A stretch of 64,000 bases of DNA, from contig NZ_CP017755.1 in the NCBI RefSeq assembly GCF_001854325.1, positions 2,976,001 through 3,040,000 of the forward strand, given 5' to 3'. This DNA comes from Cupriavidus malaysiensis (GTDB lineage: Bacteria > Pseudomonadota > Gammaproteobacteria > Burkholderiales > Burkholderiaceae). Every line of letters begins with the position of its first letter. The stretch's first letter is position 1. The notes under the pieces were generated by a model. The model searched no databases, was not told the DNA's origin, and was given only the letters and a program-made list of their open reading frames with translations. The position numbers were made by a program, and so were the translations under genes. Below, in pieces: positions 1-9,711 of the stretch.

Positions 1-153
1 AACCGAACTGAGCGTGGTTCTCGAGATGCCGACCCGTTGGGCCATGTCGATGGTCGTCAGTCCCTGCGCCTTGCGCAAGCGCTTGATGCGATCGCCCAGT
101 TGTAGAAGCAACTGTCGCTCAAGGACCGGAGTGATATCGGCGTAGGTCTTCAT
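1..153 (-). CDS. HipB-like XRE-family transcriptional regulator (partial, C-terminus beyond the window)
   Basis: The first 51 codons are visible, starting at the ATG whose complement is at 151-153. The N-terminus reads MKTYADITPVLERQL, followed by a helix-turn-helix region (LGDRIKRLRKAQGLTTIDMA, then QRVGISRTTLSSV) typical of Cro/CI-type DNA-binding proteins. HipB-like antitoxins have this form and normally lie just upstream of a hipA-like kinase gene, which here would be outside the window. A purine-rich GGTGGA lies just before the start. The palindrome at 182-207 in its promoter suggests autoregulation. The antitoxin role is inferred; a plain XRE regulator is possible. Confidence 0.7.
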   Translation of the reverse strand, partial: MKTYADITPVLERQLLLQLGDRIKRLRKAQGLTTIDMAQRVGISRTTLSSV

Positions 154-181
154 ATGTCCACCATACTAGGCAATTTCACAC

Positions 182-207
182 AATTTGTCCAATATACTGA
201 ACAAATT
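182..207. promoter_or_regulatory. Palindromic operator in front of the HipB-like gene
   Basis: AATTTGT (182-188) and ACAAATT (201-207) are perfect inverted arms. Within 184-205, 18 of 22 positions match the reverse complement. The site is AT-rich in a very GC-rich region and sits about 30-55 bp upstream of the regulator start. TTGGAC and TAGTAT on the minus strand (18 bp apart) could be its -35 and -10. An autoregulatory operator is inferred from position and symmetry. Confidence 0.5.
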
Positions 208-523
208 AAGCATCATTCGAGATGCCGCCGAGGCTCTCGCACGCCACATCATCCAGCAACCTCGACCTGATGCGCGAGTCCTCGTCGGTAGCCCTCCGCT
301 ATCGCCCCCCCCTCCGATCCCGTTTGCCCCGACGGATTGCCCGATTGCTTGCGCCGGCGGAATAAGCGCGCCGCCCGCCCCGTTTACCGTACAGCGGGGC
401 AGCACCCCTGCCGCCCCGCGGGTAAACCGGTGCGCCGCGCAAGACGGCCCGGCAAGGCAATCATGGCGCACGCGCCTGTGACGGCAGCGCGGGCGCCGGC
501 ATTCCGCGCTCGGGGTGGCAATC
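208..523. other. Intergenic stretch without a recognisable gene
   Basis: Open frames here are short and show no recognisable product. One feature is visible: inverted arms GTTTACC (near 382-388) and GGTAAAC (421-427) enclosing a C/G-rich interior that can also pair. There is no T-run, so it is not a convincing terminator. Nothing else is seen. Confidence 0.4.
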
Positions 524-1000
524 ATGGGCAAGTATTGGACTGGGCGCCTGGCGGACCTGGCCGCGCGTGCCAGGCGTCCGGCGATCCTCGCGGCGGCCTT
601 GGCGGCGGCCGCCTTCGGCACCGCGGCTAGCGGCCAGGACATGGATGGCACCCCCTGCCAGGAGATGACCGGCCAGGTCGTGGTGGACGGGGTCCTGCAG
701 CAGGTCACGGGGCTGGCGTGCCTGCAGCCTGACGGCACCTGGCAGATGGTCGACGCCAGCGGCGGCATGGTCAGCTATGGCGAGCCGCCCTACTATGCCG
801 ATCCCTGGTACTGGGCACCGTTCGGTGCCGCTGTCGGCGGCGTGATCTTCATCGACCGCTTCCATCACTTCCACCGTATCAACCACGTCTTCCTGCACGC
901 ACCCGGCATGCGCTTCCACGGTGGCATGGGCGGTTTCCACGGCAACCCCGGTGGCTTCCACGGCGGCGGCGGCTTCCACGGCGGCGGCCATCACCGCTAG
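524..1000 (+). CDS. Secreted His/Gly-rich protein of unknown function
   Basis: 158 residues from the ATG at 524; an in-frame GTG at 515 would add three. After a basic N-terminus (about residues 1-20), a hydrophobic alanine-rich segment (about 21-38) ends near AASGQ, consistent with a signal peptide. The middle contains two cysteines (CQEM, LACLQPDG) and an aromatic PPYYADPWYW stretch. The last 60 residues are rich in His, Gly and Phe with FHGG-type repeats, which could bind metal. GGGGTGG upstream is a usable ribosome-binding site. It has no operon partner. I recognise no named family. Confidence 0.65.
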   Translation: MGKYWTGRLADLAARARRPAILAAALAAAAFGTAASGQDMDGTPCQEMTGQVVVDGVLQQVTGLACLQPDGTWQMVDASGGMVSYGEPPYYADPWYWAPFGAAVGGVIFIDRFHHFHRINHVFLHAPGMRFHGGMGGFHGNPGGFHGGGGFHGGGHHR

Positions 1001-1103
1001 GCCCTTGCGTCAGGGAAAGCGCCCCCGAGCGGCGGTGCATCCAGCGCTGTCGATCGGGGGGCCTTTCGAATGACGCAGAGGACCAGCGTCGGCGCCGGAC
1101 GTG

Positions 1104-1133
1104 AAAAACCCCGCAGGCTACCGGCCTGCGGGG
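1104..1133 (-). terminator. Intrinsic terminator of the phoX-type gene
   Basis: CCCCGCAGG (1109-1117) pairs perfectly with CCTGCGGGG (1125-1133) around a 7-nt loop. On the minus strand the stem is followed by five T residues (complement of A at 1104-1108). It lies about 30 bp past the phosphatase stop codon. Confidence 0.85.
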
Positions 1134-1161
1134 TCGTATCCTGCGCGCCGTGCGCGCGGGC

Positions 1162-3138
1162 TCAGCCCTTGGACAGCCGGATCGCCGACATGTCGGCGGT
1201 CAGGTAGCCCACGGCCGCGCCGAAGCGGTCCTTGTAGTTGGCGCGCACCAGCGGATCGAGCGTGGCCTGCACCTTGTCGTGCAACGGCGCTTCCCAGTCG
1301 CCCGGGTGCTGGAAGTTGCTCATGATGTAGGTCCAGCCATGGATCTCGTCGACCGCGTGCAGGCCGGTCGACTCCGCGCCGGCCGGGCAGGACAGCAGCC
1401 GGCTCAGGGTCTTGGTGTCGACGTTGTAGGCCCACAGGAAGTTGTTGACGTGGGTATTGCTGTCCTCGCCGATGAAGAGGGTGCGCAGCTTCTCGGAGAA
1501 CTTCAGGTTGTCCGGCGTGGCGATCTTGTCCGGGTTGGCGAAGTTGCCCAGCGCGTCCTGCTGTTTCTTGGCGCCACCGCCGAGATCCTCGCTGACCAGT
1601 GCCGGCACCGCGGCCATGTCGACCGGCACCCACGCGCTGTCCATCGCCGCGCCGTCGCGGTCCTTCTGGCCGCCGCTCAGGTTCAACTCATAGACGGCGC
1701 CCGAGTACGGGCCCTCGACCTGGATGTCGCCGCCGTTGGCCGCGTTGCCCTTGAGCATGCTGCTCTCGATGCGCGAGATGGCCGAATAGGCCTTCTTGTC
1801 GCGGATGTTGACGGTGGTGCCTTCCATCTTGGTGAAGCCCAGGCTGCCGCCCACCAGCGCGGCATAGCGGTGCGTCTCGAGGAAGGCGGCCGCCTTCTCC
1901 TGGCCCGGCACCAGCTTGACCCAGTTGTCCTTGCCGTTGTACTTGATGCGGGTGTAGGCGGCATCCTGCGGATCGGCCGTCTTCACGTCCATGATGTCGC
2001 CCGACTTGATGCCGCCCTCGACCAGCGCGCGGATCTCGTCGCTGGCGGCGTGGCCCAGGCGGATCCAGCTCAGCGTGGCCGCACCCGGGCCGGTGCCCGA
2101 GGTCTGGTGCCACTTGGCCACGTAGAGCGTGCCGCTGGAGAGATCGCGCGGGCGATCGGCGATGAACAGGAACAGGCCGCCGTTGGTGGCATCGTCGCCC
2201 ATCAGCACGGTGCGCTCGTCGGGCATCACCTGCACCAGTTCGTGCGAAATGCGGCCGACGTTGTAGTGCTTGCGGATGGTGCCCGTGCCGTCCGGGTGCA
2301 CCGTCACTTCAGGCAGGTGGCCGTAGTGGTAGGGGCTGGCCTTGCCGGCGTCGCCGTACAGGTTCTGGCTGAAGCCGCGCAGCTGCGGGTCGGTCGCCGC
2401 CTTGGTGGCATCCGGCTCGTACTCTTCGCTCGACAGGTGCGTGTTCCACGGCGACAGGCTGGCGCCGCAGGTGATCCACAGCCCGTTGACGCCCGAGGTA
2501 TCGACGTTGTGGTACTTGACCAGGCGCAGGCTGCCGGTGCGGGGATCCTGGTCCAGCGTCAGCACGGCGATCGGCGACGGCAGCAGGCCGTACATGCTGC
2601 CGCCCTTCTGGTCGCGCGTGGTGTACTCGAACTGCACCACGGCGAACACCGGGTTGCCCTTGACGCCCGGCACCTTGCCCCTGGCCGCCTTGCCCAGCGA
2701 CAGCAGCGAGGTGCCGTCCGGGCTGTCCGAGAAGAACTGGCGCTCCTTGCCGGCCACCGAGTTGTCGAGGATCGGCTGGTTGGCGATGTTGTAGTAGCCA
2801 CCGGCCAGGACCTTGCCGCCCTTGCCGTCCGGCACCAGGTCGCCGGTGGTGAAGAAGGGATGGTAGGCCAGCTTGTAGCTGCGGCGGCTGCCGTCGGCGA
2901 ACGACACGGTCAGGCCGGAGCCCACGGTGGTGGTCGCCATGGCGGCCGCGTCGGCCAGCGTCGGCGCCGCCATGCCCTCGAAGGCGGCCCCGCTGAAGGC
3001 CGCCTTGGGCGCGGCGGCTTCGGCGGCGCCCGAGCCGGCCAGCAGGGCGGCGGCGGTGGTGGCGCCGAGCGGCAGCATCGGGGCAGCGGCCAGGAACTTC
3101 AGGGCCTTGCGGCGGGACACGTCGGGTTGGTCGGACAT
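1162..3138 (-). CDS. phoX: PhoX-type alkaline phosphatase (DUF839 family), Tat-exported
   Basis: 658 residues. The start at 3138 (MSDQPDVSRRKALKFLAAAP) places a twin-arginine SRRKALKF motif at residues 8-15, followed by a hydrophobic stretch and an AEAAA-type cleavage region near residue 45. An upstream in-frame start at 3189 would bury the signal and is not favoured. The mature part matches the PhoX/DUF839 fold, with blocks such as NGLWITCGASLSPW, TH followed by SSEEYEPDA, and the late FIGEDSNTHVNNFLWAYN. PhoX enzymes are monomeric Ca2+/Fe3+-dependent phosphomonoesterases of the periplasm that release phosphate under starvation. The Pho box at 3284-3312 fits this role. The gene is monocistronic with its own terminator. 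Confidence 0.9.
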   Translation of the reverse strand: MSDQPDVSRRKALKFLAAAPMLPLGATTAAALLAGSGAAEAAAPKAAFSGAAFEGMAAPTLADAAAMATTTVGSGLTVSFADGSRRSYKLAYHPFFTTGDLVPDGKGGKVLAGGYYNIANQPILDNSVAGKERQFFSDSPDGTSLLSLGKAARGKVPGVKGNPVFAVVQFEYTTRDQKGGSMYGLLPSPIAVLTLDQDPRTGSLRLVKYHNVDTSGVNGLWITCGASLSPWNTHLSSEEYEPDATKAATDPQLRGFSQNLYGDAGKASPYHYGHLPEVTVHPDGTGTIRKHYNVGRISHELVQVMPDERTVLMGDDATNGGLFLFIADRPRDLSSGTLYVAKWHQTSGTGPGAATLSWIRLGHAASDEIRALVEGGIKSGDIMDVKTADPQDAAYTRIKYNGKDNWVKLVPGQEKAAAFLETHRYAALVGGSLGFTKMEGTTVNIRDKKAYSAISRIESSMLKGNAANGGDIQVEGPYSGAVYELNLSGGQKDRDGAAMDSAWVPVDMAAVPALVSEDLGGGAKKQQDALGNFANPDKIATPDNLKFSEKLRTLFIGEDSNTHVNNFLWAYNVDTKTLSRLLSCPAGAESTGLHAVDEIHGWTYIMSNFQHPGDWEAPLHDKVQATLDPLVRANYKDRFGAAVGYLTADMSAIRLSKG

Positions 3139-3283
3139 GGTGTTCGGATCTTGGCGTGGGGAATGCGGGAAGGGAGGAAAGGGCGCCATGGACTGCGCAG
3201 GCCGAGCCGGCCGGGCCGGCCGCGCAGTCAGCGGCCGGCGCCGGCTGCAGCGCGCCCCATGCGATGCATCCTATGCAGTATTG

Positions 3284-3312
3284 ATGACATTCTGGTGACA
3301 AGGCGATGACAG
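3284..3312 (-). promoter_or_regulatory. Pho box (PhoB binding site), three 7-mers
   Basis: Read on the minus strand, CTGTCAT (3312-3306), TTGTCAC (3301-3295) and ATGTCAT (3290-3284) follow each other with 4-nt spacers, an exact 11-bp period. This is the classic PhoB direct-repeat pattern, which replaces the -35 region. A TAGGAT-like -10 follows about 10-15 nt downstream. The start codon of the phosphatase gene is about 145 bp further on, implying a leader of roughly 120 nt. Confidence 0.85.
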
Positions 3313-3358
3313 CCATGCCGCGTTCCCCTCGGCAAGCCTCCCGCCTGATGCCGCGCGC

Positions 3359-3724
3359 TCAGCTATGCCCGCCGGCGACCGCCTCCCTGCCTTCGGCCGG
3401 CGGCGCCACCGTTGCGCACAGCGCCTCGCCCTCCGCGCTCAGCGCGGCGAAGCCGCGCCCCGCCTCGTCGAGCTCGAAATCGGCCAGGCCGGCCGCCTGC
3501 AGCAGGGTCAGGGTGCGCCGCAGCACGCTCATCGGCAGGCCCGCCCGCTTGGCCAGCTTGGCCAGGGACCAGGGGCGGCCCGGGCTCTCGCGGCGCGCCG
3601 CCCACAGGTGCTCGAGCACCAGCGCCACGCCGGCATCGACGCCCTCGGCACCCTTGGCGCTATCCATGCCATCGGCGGCATCGCTGCTCCCGCCGCTCTC
3701 CGTGGCCGGCCGTCCTGCTTCCAT
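3359..3724 (-). CDS. Winged-helix DNA-binding protein of unknown target
   Basis: 121 residues. A low-complexity N-terminus (1-30) precedes a winged-helix domain: RPWSLAKLAKRAGLPMSVLR, then TLTLLQAAGLADF, is a typical helix-turn-helix, and the following ELDEAGRGFAALSAEG looks like the wing. Its length resembles IclR- or MarR-like one-domain regulators. It is divergent from the FdhF/YdeP-cydAB operon, with 233 bp between the two starts, so control of that operon is plausible but unproven. No ligand-binding domain is visible. Confidence 0.7.
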   Translation of the reverse strand: MEAGRPATESGGSSDAADGMDSAKGAEGVDAGVALVLEHLWAARRESPGRPWSLAKLAKRAGLPMSVLRRTLTLLQAAGLADFELDEAGRGFAALSAEGEALCATVAPPAEGREAVAGGHS

Positions 3725-3818
3725 GCCTGTTCTCTCCGCGCCTTGTCGTCACGGGCCGATTCTAGCCCCGGCGCGCCGCACAGGCATACAGTCCGGCCAC
3801 CAGCGCGGCCGCCGGCGC

Positions 3819-3832
3819 AACTGTACTCTTCC
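3819..3832 (+). promoter_or_regulatory. AACTGTAC motif upstream of the first FdhF gene
   Basis: AACTGTACTCTTCC lies 126-139 bp upstream of the fdhF-like start. Near-copies occur before fdhD (19468), moaA (21776) and mocR (25911, inverted). A weaker relative on the minus strand (GGACTGTAT) is at 3785-3793. This is either a regulator site or a promoter element; the function is inferred only from recurrence. Confidence 0.35.
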
Positions 3833-3957
3833 ACGCCGTCGTCAAGTGTGCGTTCCGCCTGCGCGCCAGACCCTTACGCTTGCGGTCATCCAATCCAGCG
3901 CGTGGACCGTCCCGCCCCCGGGACAGCGCGGCGCGCCGTCAACGTGGAGTCCAGTAC

Positions 3958-6288
<2,331 letters not shown>

Positions 6289-6401
6289 GCGGCACCACCA
6301 GGTGCCGGCGTGGGCGGCAAACCCCCCACGCCACCCTCCACGCAGCCGCGCCCGCCACCGGCGGACGCGGCCGCCCTCCCTCATCCTCGCGGTAGTCCCC
6401 C

Positions 6402-7796
6402 ATGACCATCGAAGCCCTAGACCTCGCGCGCGGCCAGTTCGCCATGACCGCGGTCTTCCACATACTCTGGCCGATCCTGACGATCAGCCTGTCCGCCTTC
6501 CTCCTCGTCGTCGAGATCCTCTGGGTGCGCACCAGCGACGTCGCCTGGTACCGCCACGCGCGCTTCTGGAGCAAGCTGCTGCTGCTGAACTTCGCCGTTG
6601 GCGTGGTCAGCGGCATCCCCATGGAATTCCAGTTCGGCACCAACTGGGGCCCGTTCTCCGAGTACACCGGCCAGTTCTTCGGCAATATCCTCGGCTTCGA
6701 GGGGGCCATGGCCTTCATGCTGGAGGCCGGCTTCGTCGGCATCATGATGCTCGGCTGGGAACGCGTGCCGAAGGGCGTCCACCTGTTCGCCACCGCGATG
6801 GTCGCGCTCGGCTCCTCGCTCTCCGCCTTCTGGATCATGGTGGCCAACTCCTGGCTGCAGACGCCGGGCGGCATCGCGCTGGTCGACGGCAAGCTGGTGG
6901 TGACCGACTATGTGCACGCCATCTTCAACCCCGACATGGCCTGGGGCGTCTCGCACATGTGGTTCGCCGCGCTCGAGACCGGGCTGGTGGTGATCGCGGG
7001 TATCTCGGCCTACTACCTGCTCAAGCGCCGCCATGCCGAGTTCTTCGCGCGCTCGTTCAAGCTGGCGCTGCTGCTGCTCGCCTTCGTCGCCCCGCTGCAG
7101 GTCTGGCTCGGCGACGCCAGCGGCGTCGACGTGTTCGAGACCCAGCCGGCCAAGGGCGCCGCGATCGAGGGCCATTGGGAAACCAATGCCCCCGGCACCG
7201 GCGCCAGCTGGTCGCTGCTGGCCTGGCCCGACGCCGCGCAACAGCGCAACGACTGGTCGCTCGAGGTGCCGGGCATGCTCAGCATCCTGGGCACGCACAG
7301 CCTGCACGGACAGGTCAAGGGCCTGAAGGACATCCCGGTGGCCGACCAGCCACCCATGATCCCGCTGCTGTACTACACCTTCCGCACCATGGCGGGCATC
7401 GGCTTCCTGTTCCTGGTGCTGGCGCTGTGGACCGTGGTCGCCCTGCGCAAGACACGCGGCCGCGTCGACGCGCTGCTGGCCCGGCGCCGCCTGCTGCTGG
7501 CCTGGGTGCTGGCGATCCCGCTGCCCTATATCGCGGTGGAATGCGGCTGGATCGTGCGCGAGGTCGGCCGCCAGCCCTGGGTGGTGTATGGGCTGCTGCG
7601 TACCGACCATGCCGCCTCGGCCATCCCGGCCGCCACCATCAGCGGCAGCATGCTGATGTTCAGCGCCTTCTTCGTGGCGCTGCTGGCGGCCTTCTTCGTC
7701 TTCGCGCGCCGCTGGCTGCGCAAGGGCCCCGACCTGACCCTGATGCCACCGCGCGTGCCGGCCCGCGTGGCGGCAGCGCACGCCGTGGACTACTGA
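6402..7796 (+). CDS. cydA: Cytochrome bd-type quinol oxidase subunit I (short Q-loop), copy 1
   Basis: 464 residues, about nine membrane helices. It carries the haem and proton-path motifs of CydA: FHILWP near residue 20 (haem b595 His), EGAMAFMLEAGF near residue 100 (the two buried Glu), and the diagnostic GWIVREVGRQPWVVYG near residue 385. The periplasmic Q-loop is short, as in the cyanide-insensitive (CIO) subfamily, consistent with 464 rather than about 520 residues. It oxidises quinol and reduces O2 to water in the inner membrane. It lies 113 bp after the FdhF-like gene and 69 bp before cydB, in one apparent operon. Confidence 0.93.
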   Translation: MTIEALDLARGQFAMTAVFHILWPILTISLSAFLLVVEILWVRTSDVAWYRHARFWSKLLLLNFAVGVVSGIPMEFQFGTNWGPFSEYTGQFFGNILGFEGAMAFMLEAGFVGIMMLGWERVPKGVHLFATAMVALGSSLSAFWIMVANSWLQTPGGIALVDGKLVVTDYVHAIFNPDMAWGVSHMWFAALETGLVVIAGISAYYLLKRRHAEFFARSFKLALLLLAFVAPLQVWLGDASGVDVFETQPAKGAAIEGHWETNAPGTGASWSLLAWPDAAQQRNDWSLEVPGMLSILGTHSLHGQVKGLKDIPVADQPPMIPLLYYTFRTMAGIGFLFLVLALWTVVALRKTRGRVDALLARRRLLLAWVLAIPLPYIAVECGWIVREVGRQPWVVYGLLRTDHAASAIPAATISGSMLMFSAFFVALLAAFFVFARRWLRKGPDLTLMPPRVPARVAAAHAVDY

Positions 7797-7865
7797 TCCG
7801 TACCCCATTTCCATACGGCGGCGCCACCTCGGCGCCACCTCGCCCCTTCTTCGCAGGAACCTTCC

Positions 7866-8852
7866 ATGACACCCCTTTCCACCCAGGCCCTGCTGAGCCA
7901 GGCCTGGTTCGGCCTGATCGGCCTCATGCTCGTCTTCTACGTCGTCACCGACGGCTTCGACCTCGGTGTCGGCATGCTGACGCTGCTGCGCGGGCGCGCC
8001 AGCGAGCGCGACGTCATGATCCAGTCCATCGGACACGTGTGGGACGCCAACGAAACCTGGCTGGTCGCGCTGGGCGGCGCCCTGTTCGGCGCCTTCCCCA
8101 AGGCCTACGCGACCATCCTCTCCGAGCTCTACGTACCGGTGATGCTGCTGATCGCCAGCCTGATCATGCGCGGCGCCGCCATCGAGTTCCGCCACGCCGC
8201 CCAGCGCAGCAGGACCGCCTGGGACCGCGTCTTCGGCGCCGGCAGCCTGCTCGCCGCGATCGCGCAGGGCATCGTGCTGGGCAAGGTCCTGACCGGCTTC
8301 GTGCCGGGCGCCGCCAGCATCGGCTTCGTGATCATCACCGCCATCGGCGTGGTGTCCGGCTACGCCTTGCTGGGCGCCACCTGGCTGGTCAAGAAGACCA
8401 CCGGCGCCATGGAAAGCGCGGCCCGGCGCTACACCGTGATGGCGCTGGCCACCACGGTCGCGGCGGCGCTGGCGGTGTCGTACGCGACCCTGCGCTTCAG
8501 CCAGGTCGGCGCCACGCGCTGGCAGGACGCGGGGGTGTTCCACGTGCTGGCGGCATTCGCGGTGGTCGCCGCCCTGGCCTGCGCCTACGTGCTCTACGCG
8601 GTGGCGGTGCGGGGCGAGCACGGCCCCTTCGCGGGCGCGACGGTGCTCTTCATCACCTCTTTCGCGGGCCTGGCGCTGAGCCTGTTCCCCTACCTGGTGC
8701 CGGGCCGGCTGAGCGTGGCGGCCGCCGCCTCGGACAGCCCGACGCTGGCCTTCATGCTGTGCGGCATCGGCCTCGTGTTCCCGGTCATGATCGGCTACAA
8801 CCTCTACCAGTACCACCTGTTCCGCGGCAAGGTGGTGCCGGCGCAGCATTGA
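7866..8852 (+). CDS. cydB: Cytochrome bd-type quinol oxidase subunit II, copy 1
   Basis: 328 residues, about eight membrane helices. The N-terminal YVVTDGFDLGVGML and VWDANETWLVALGGALFGAFP blocks are hallmarks of CydB, which packs against CydA and stabilises the haem pair. AGGAAC precedes the ATG at 7866. It is in the same operon as cydA. No CydX/DUF2474-type small subunit gene follows here, unlike the second bd locus; the next gene starts 36 bp downstream and is unrelated. Confidence 0.93.
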   Translation: MTPLSTQALLSQAWFGLIGLMLVFYVVTDGFDLGVGMLTLLRGRASERDVMIQSIGHVWDANETWLVALGGALFGAFPKAYATILSELYVPVMLLIASLIMRGAAIEFRHAAQRSRTAWDRVFGAGSLLAAIAQGIVLGKVLTGFVPGAASIGFVIITAIGVVSGYALLGATWLVKKTTGAMESAARRYTVMALATTVAAALAVSYATLRFSQVGATRWQDAGVFHVLAAFAVVAALACAYVLYAVAVRGEHGPFAGATVLFITSFAGLALSLFPYLVPGRLSVAAAASDSPTLAFMLCGIGLVFPVMIGYNLYQYHLFRGKVVPAQH

Positions 8853-8888
8853 ATCGGCCATCGAATCGATGCCTGCCGGCGCGAGACC

Positions 8889-9659
8889 ATGTACAACGCC
8901 CTGATCCAAGCCTTCCACGACGCGCAGGAACAATCGGCGCGCGCCTTCCGCGCCGTGATGGTGCTGGAAAGCCAGCTCGGCCTGCGCATGGAGGCCTCGG
9001 CCGTGCCACCGCTGCCCGATGCCGCCGCCGAGCGCAAGCGCTTCTGCCGGCGCATCGCCGCGCGCATGATCCGGCGCGCGGCCGAGCGCTTCGGCGCCAA
9101 CGGCCTGCCGGTGCGCGTCGACGAGACGCGCATCGCGGTGGACGGCCACGCCAATATCTGGGAAGCGATCGAGACCGGCCGCCTGCCCGACCTCGACCGC
9201 TTCTGGGCCGCGCTGCGCGCGGCCTGCGAGACACGCACCGCCGAACCTCCGCGCGCTGCCATGGTGCAGGCGCTGGCCCGCTCGCTGGGCCTCGGGCAGC
9301 CGGCCGCGGTACGCTGGCACGCCAGCACCGCGCGCCTGCGGCTGGATGCGCCATCGGAGCCGGTGCCGGGCGGGCCCTGCCGCCGGCTGGCGGCGCCGGC
9401 GCAGGAAACGGTGCGCCAGTCCCTGCTGGCCCTGGCCGCCTTCGCCCAGGAGGCCGGGGCGGGCGCGCTGGCCGGCTGCCTGCGCCAGTTCGACCACCGC
9501 GCGCCCTTCCGTTCGCCGCAGCGGCGCACCTTTCCCGCCCTCGATATCACCCAGTACAACGCCTATTGGGAAGTGCGGCTGGAGCGCACGCTGGCCGAGG
9601 CGCTGCTGCGCTTCGTCGCGCGGCAGGGGGGAATCCCGCTGCCGCCGTGCGCTGCGTGA
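8889..9659 (+). CDS. Protein of unknown function, last gene of the fdhF-cydAB operon
   Basis: 256 residues beginning MYNALIQAFHDAQEQSARAF. I do not recognise a family. It is probably soluble: no signal peptide or membrane helix is evident. It is Arg/Ala-rich, with a predicted helical N-terminus and C-terminus (LERTLAEALLRFVARQGG), and contains three cysteines that do not form a metal-site pattern. Codon use (G/C in third positions) matches neighbouring genes, and it starts 36 bp after cydB, so it is likely co-transcribed. A role in assembly or regulation of the oxidase or oxidoreductase is only a guess from position. It converges with the second FdhF gene, 52 bp away. Confidence 0.7.
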   Translation: MYNALIQAFHDAQEQSARAFRAVMVLESQLGLRMEASAVPPLPDAAAERKRFCRRIAARMIRRAAERFGANGLPVRVDETRIAVDGHANIWEAIETGRLPDLDRFWAALRAACETRTAEPPRAAMVQALARSLGLGQPAAVRWHASTARLRLDAPSEPVPGGPCRRLAAPAQETVRQSLLALAAFAQEAGAGALAGCLRQFDHRAPFRSPQRRTFPALDITQYNAYWEVRLERTLAEALLRFVARQGGIPLPPCAA

Positions 9660-9711
9660 GCGCCTCAGCCGGCCATGCCGCGCGCTGGCGCGGCATGGCC
9701 CGCCGGAACGC

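Noticed and set aside
1150..3309. Long plus-strand open frame opposite the PhoX gene (719 codons)
   Set aside because: It is antisense to a well-supported gene, has atypical Arg/Ala/Gly/Val-rich composition and no recognisable domain; high GC produces such shadows.
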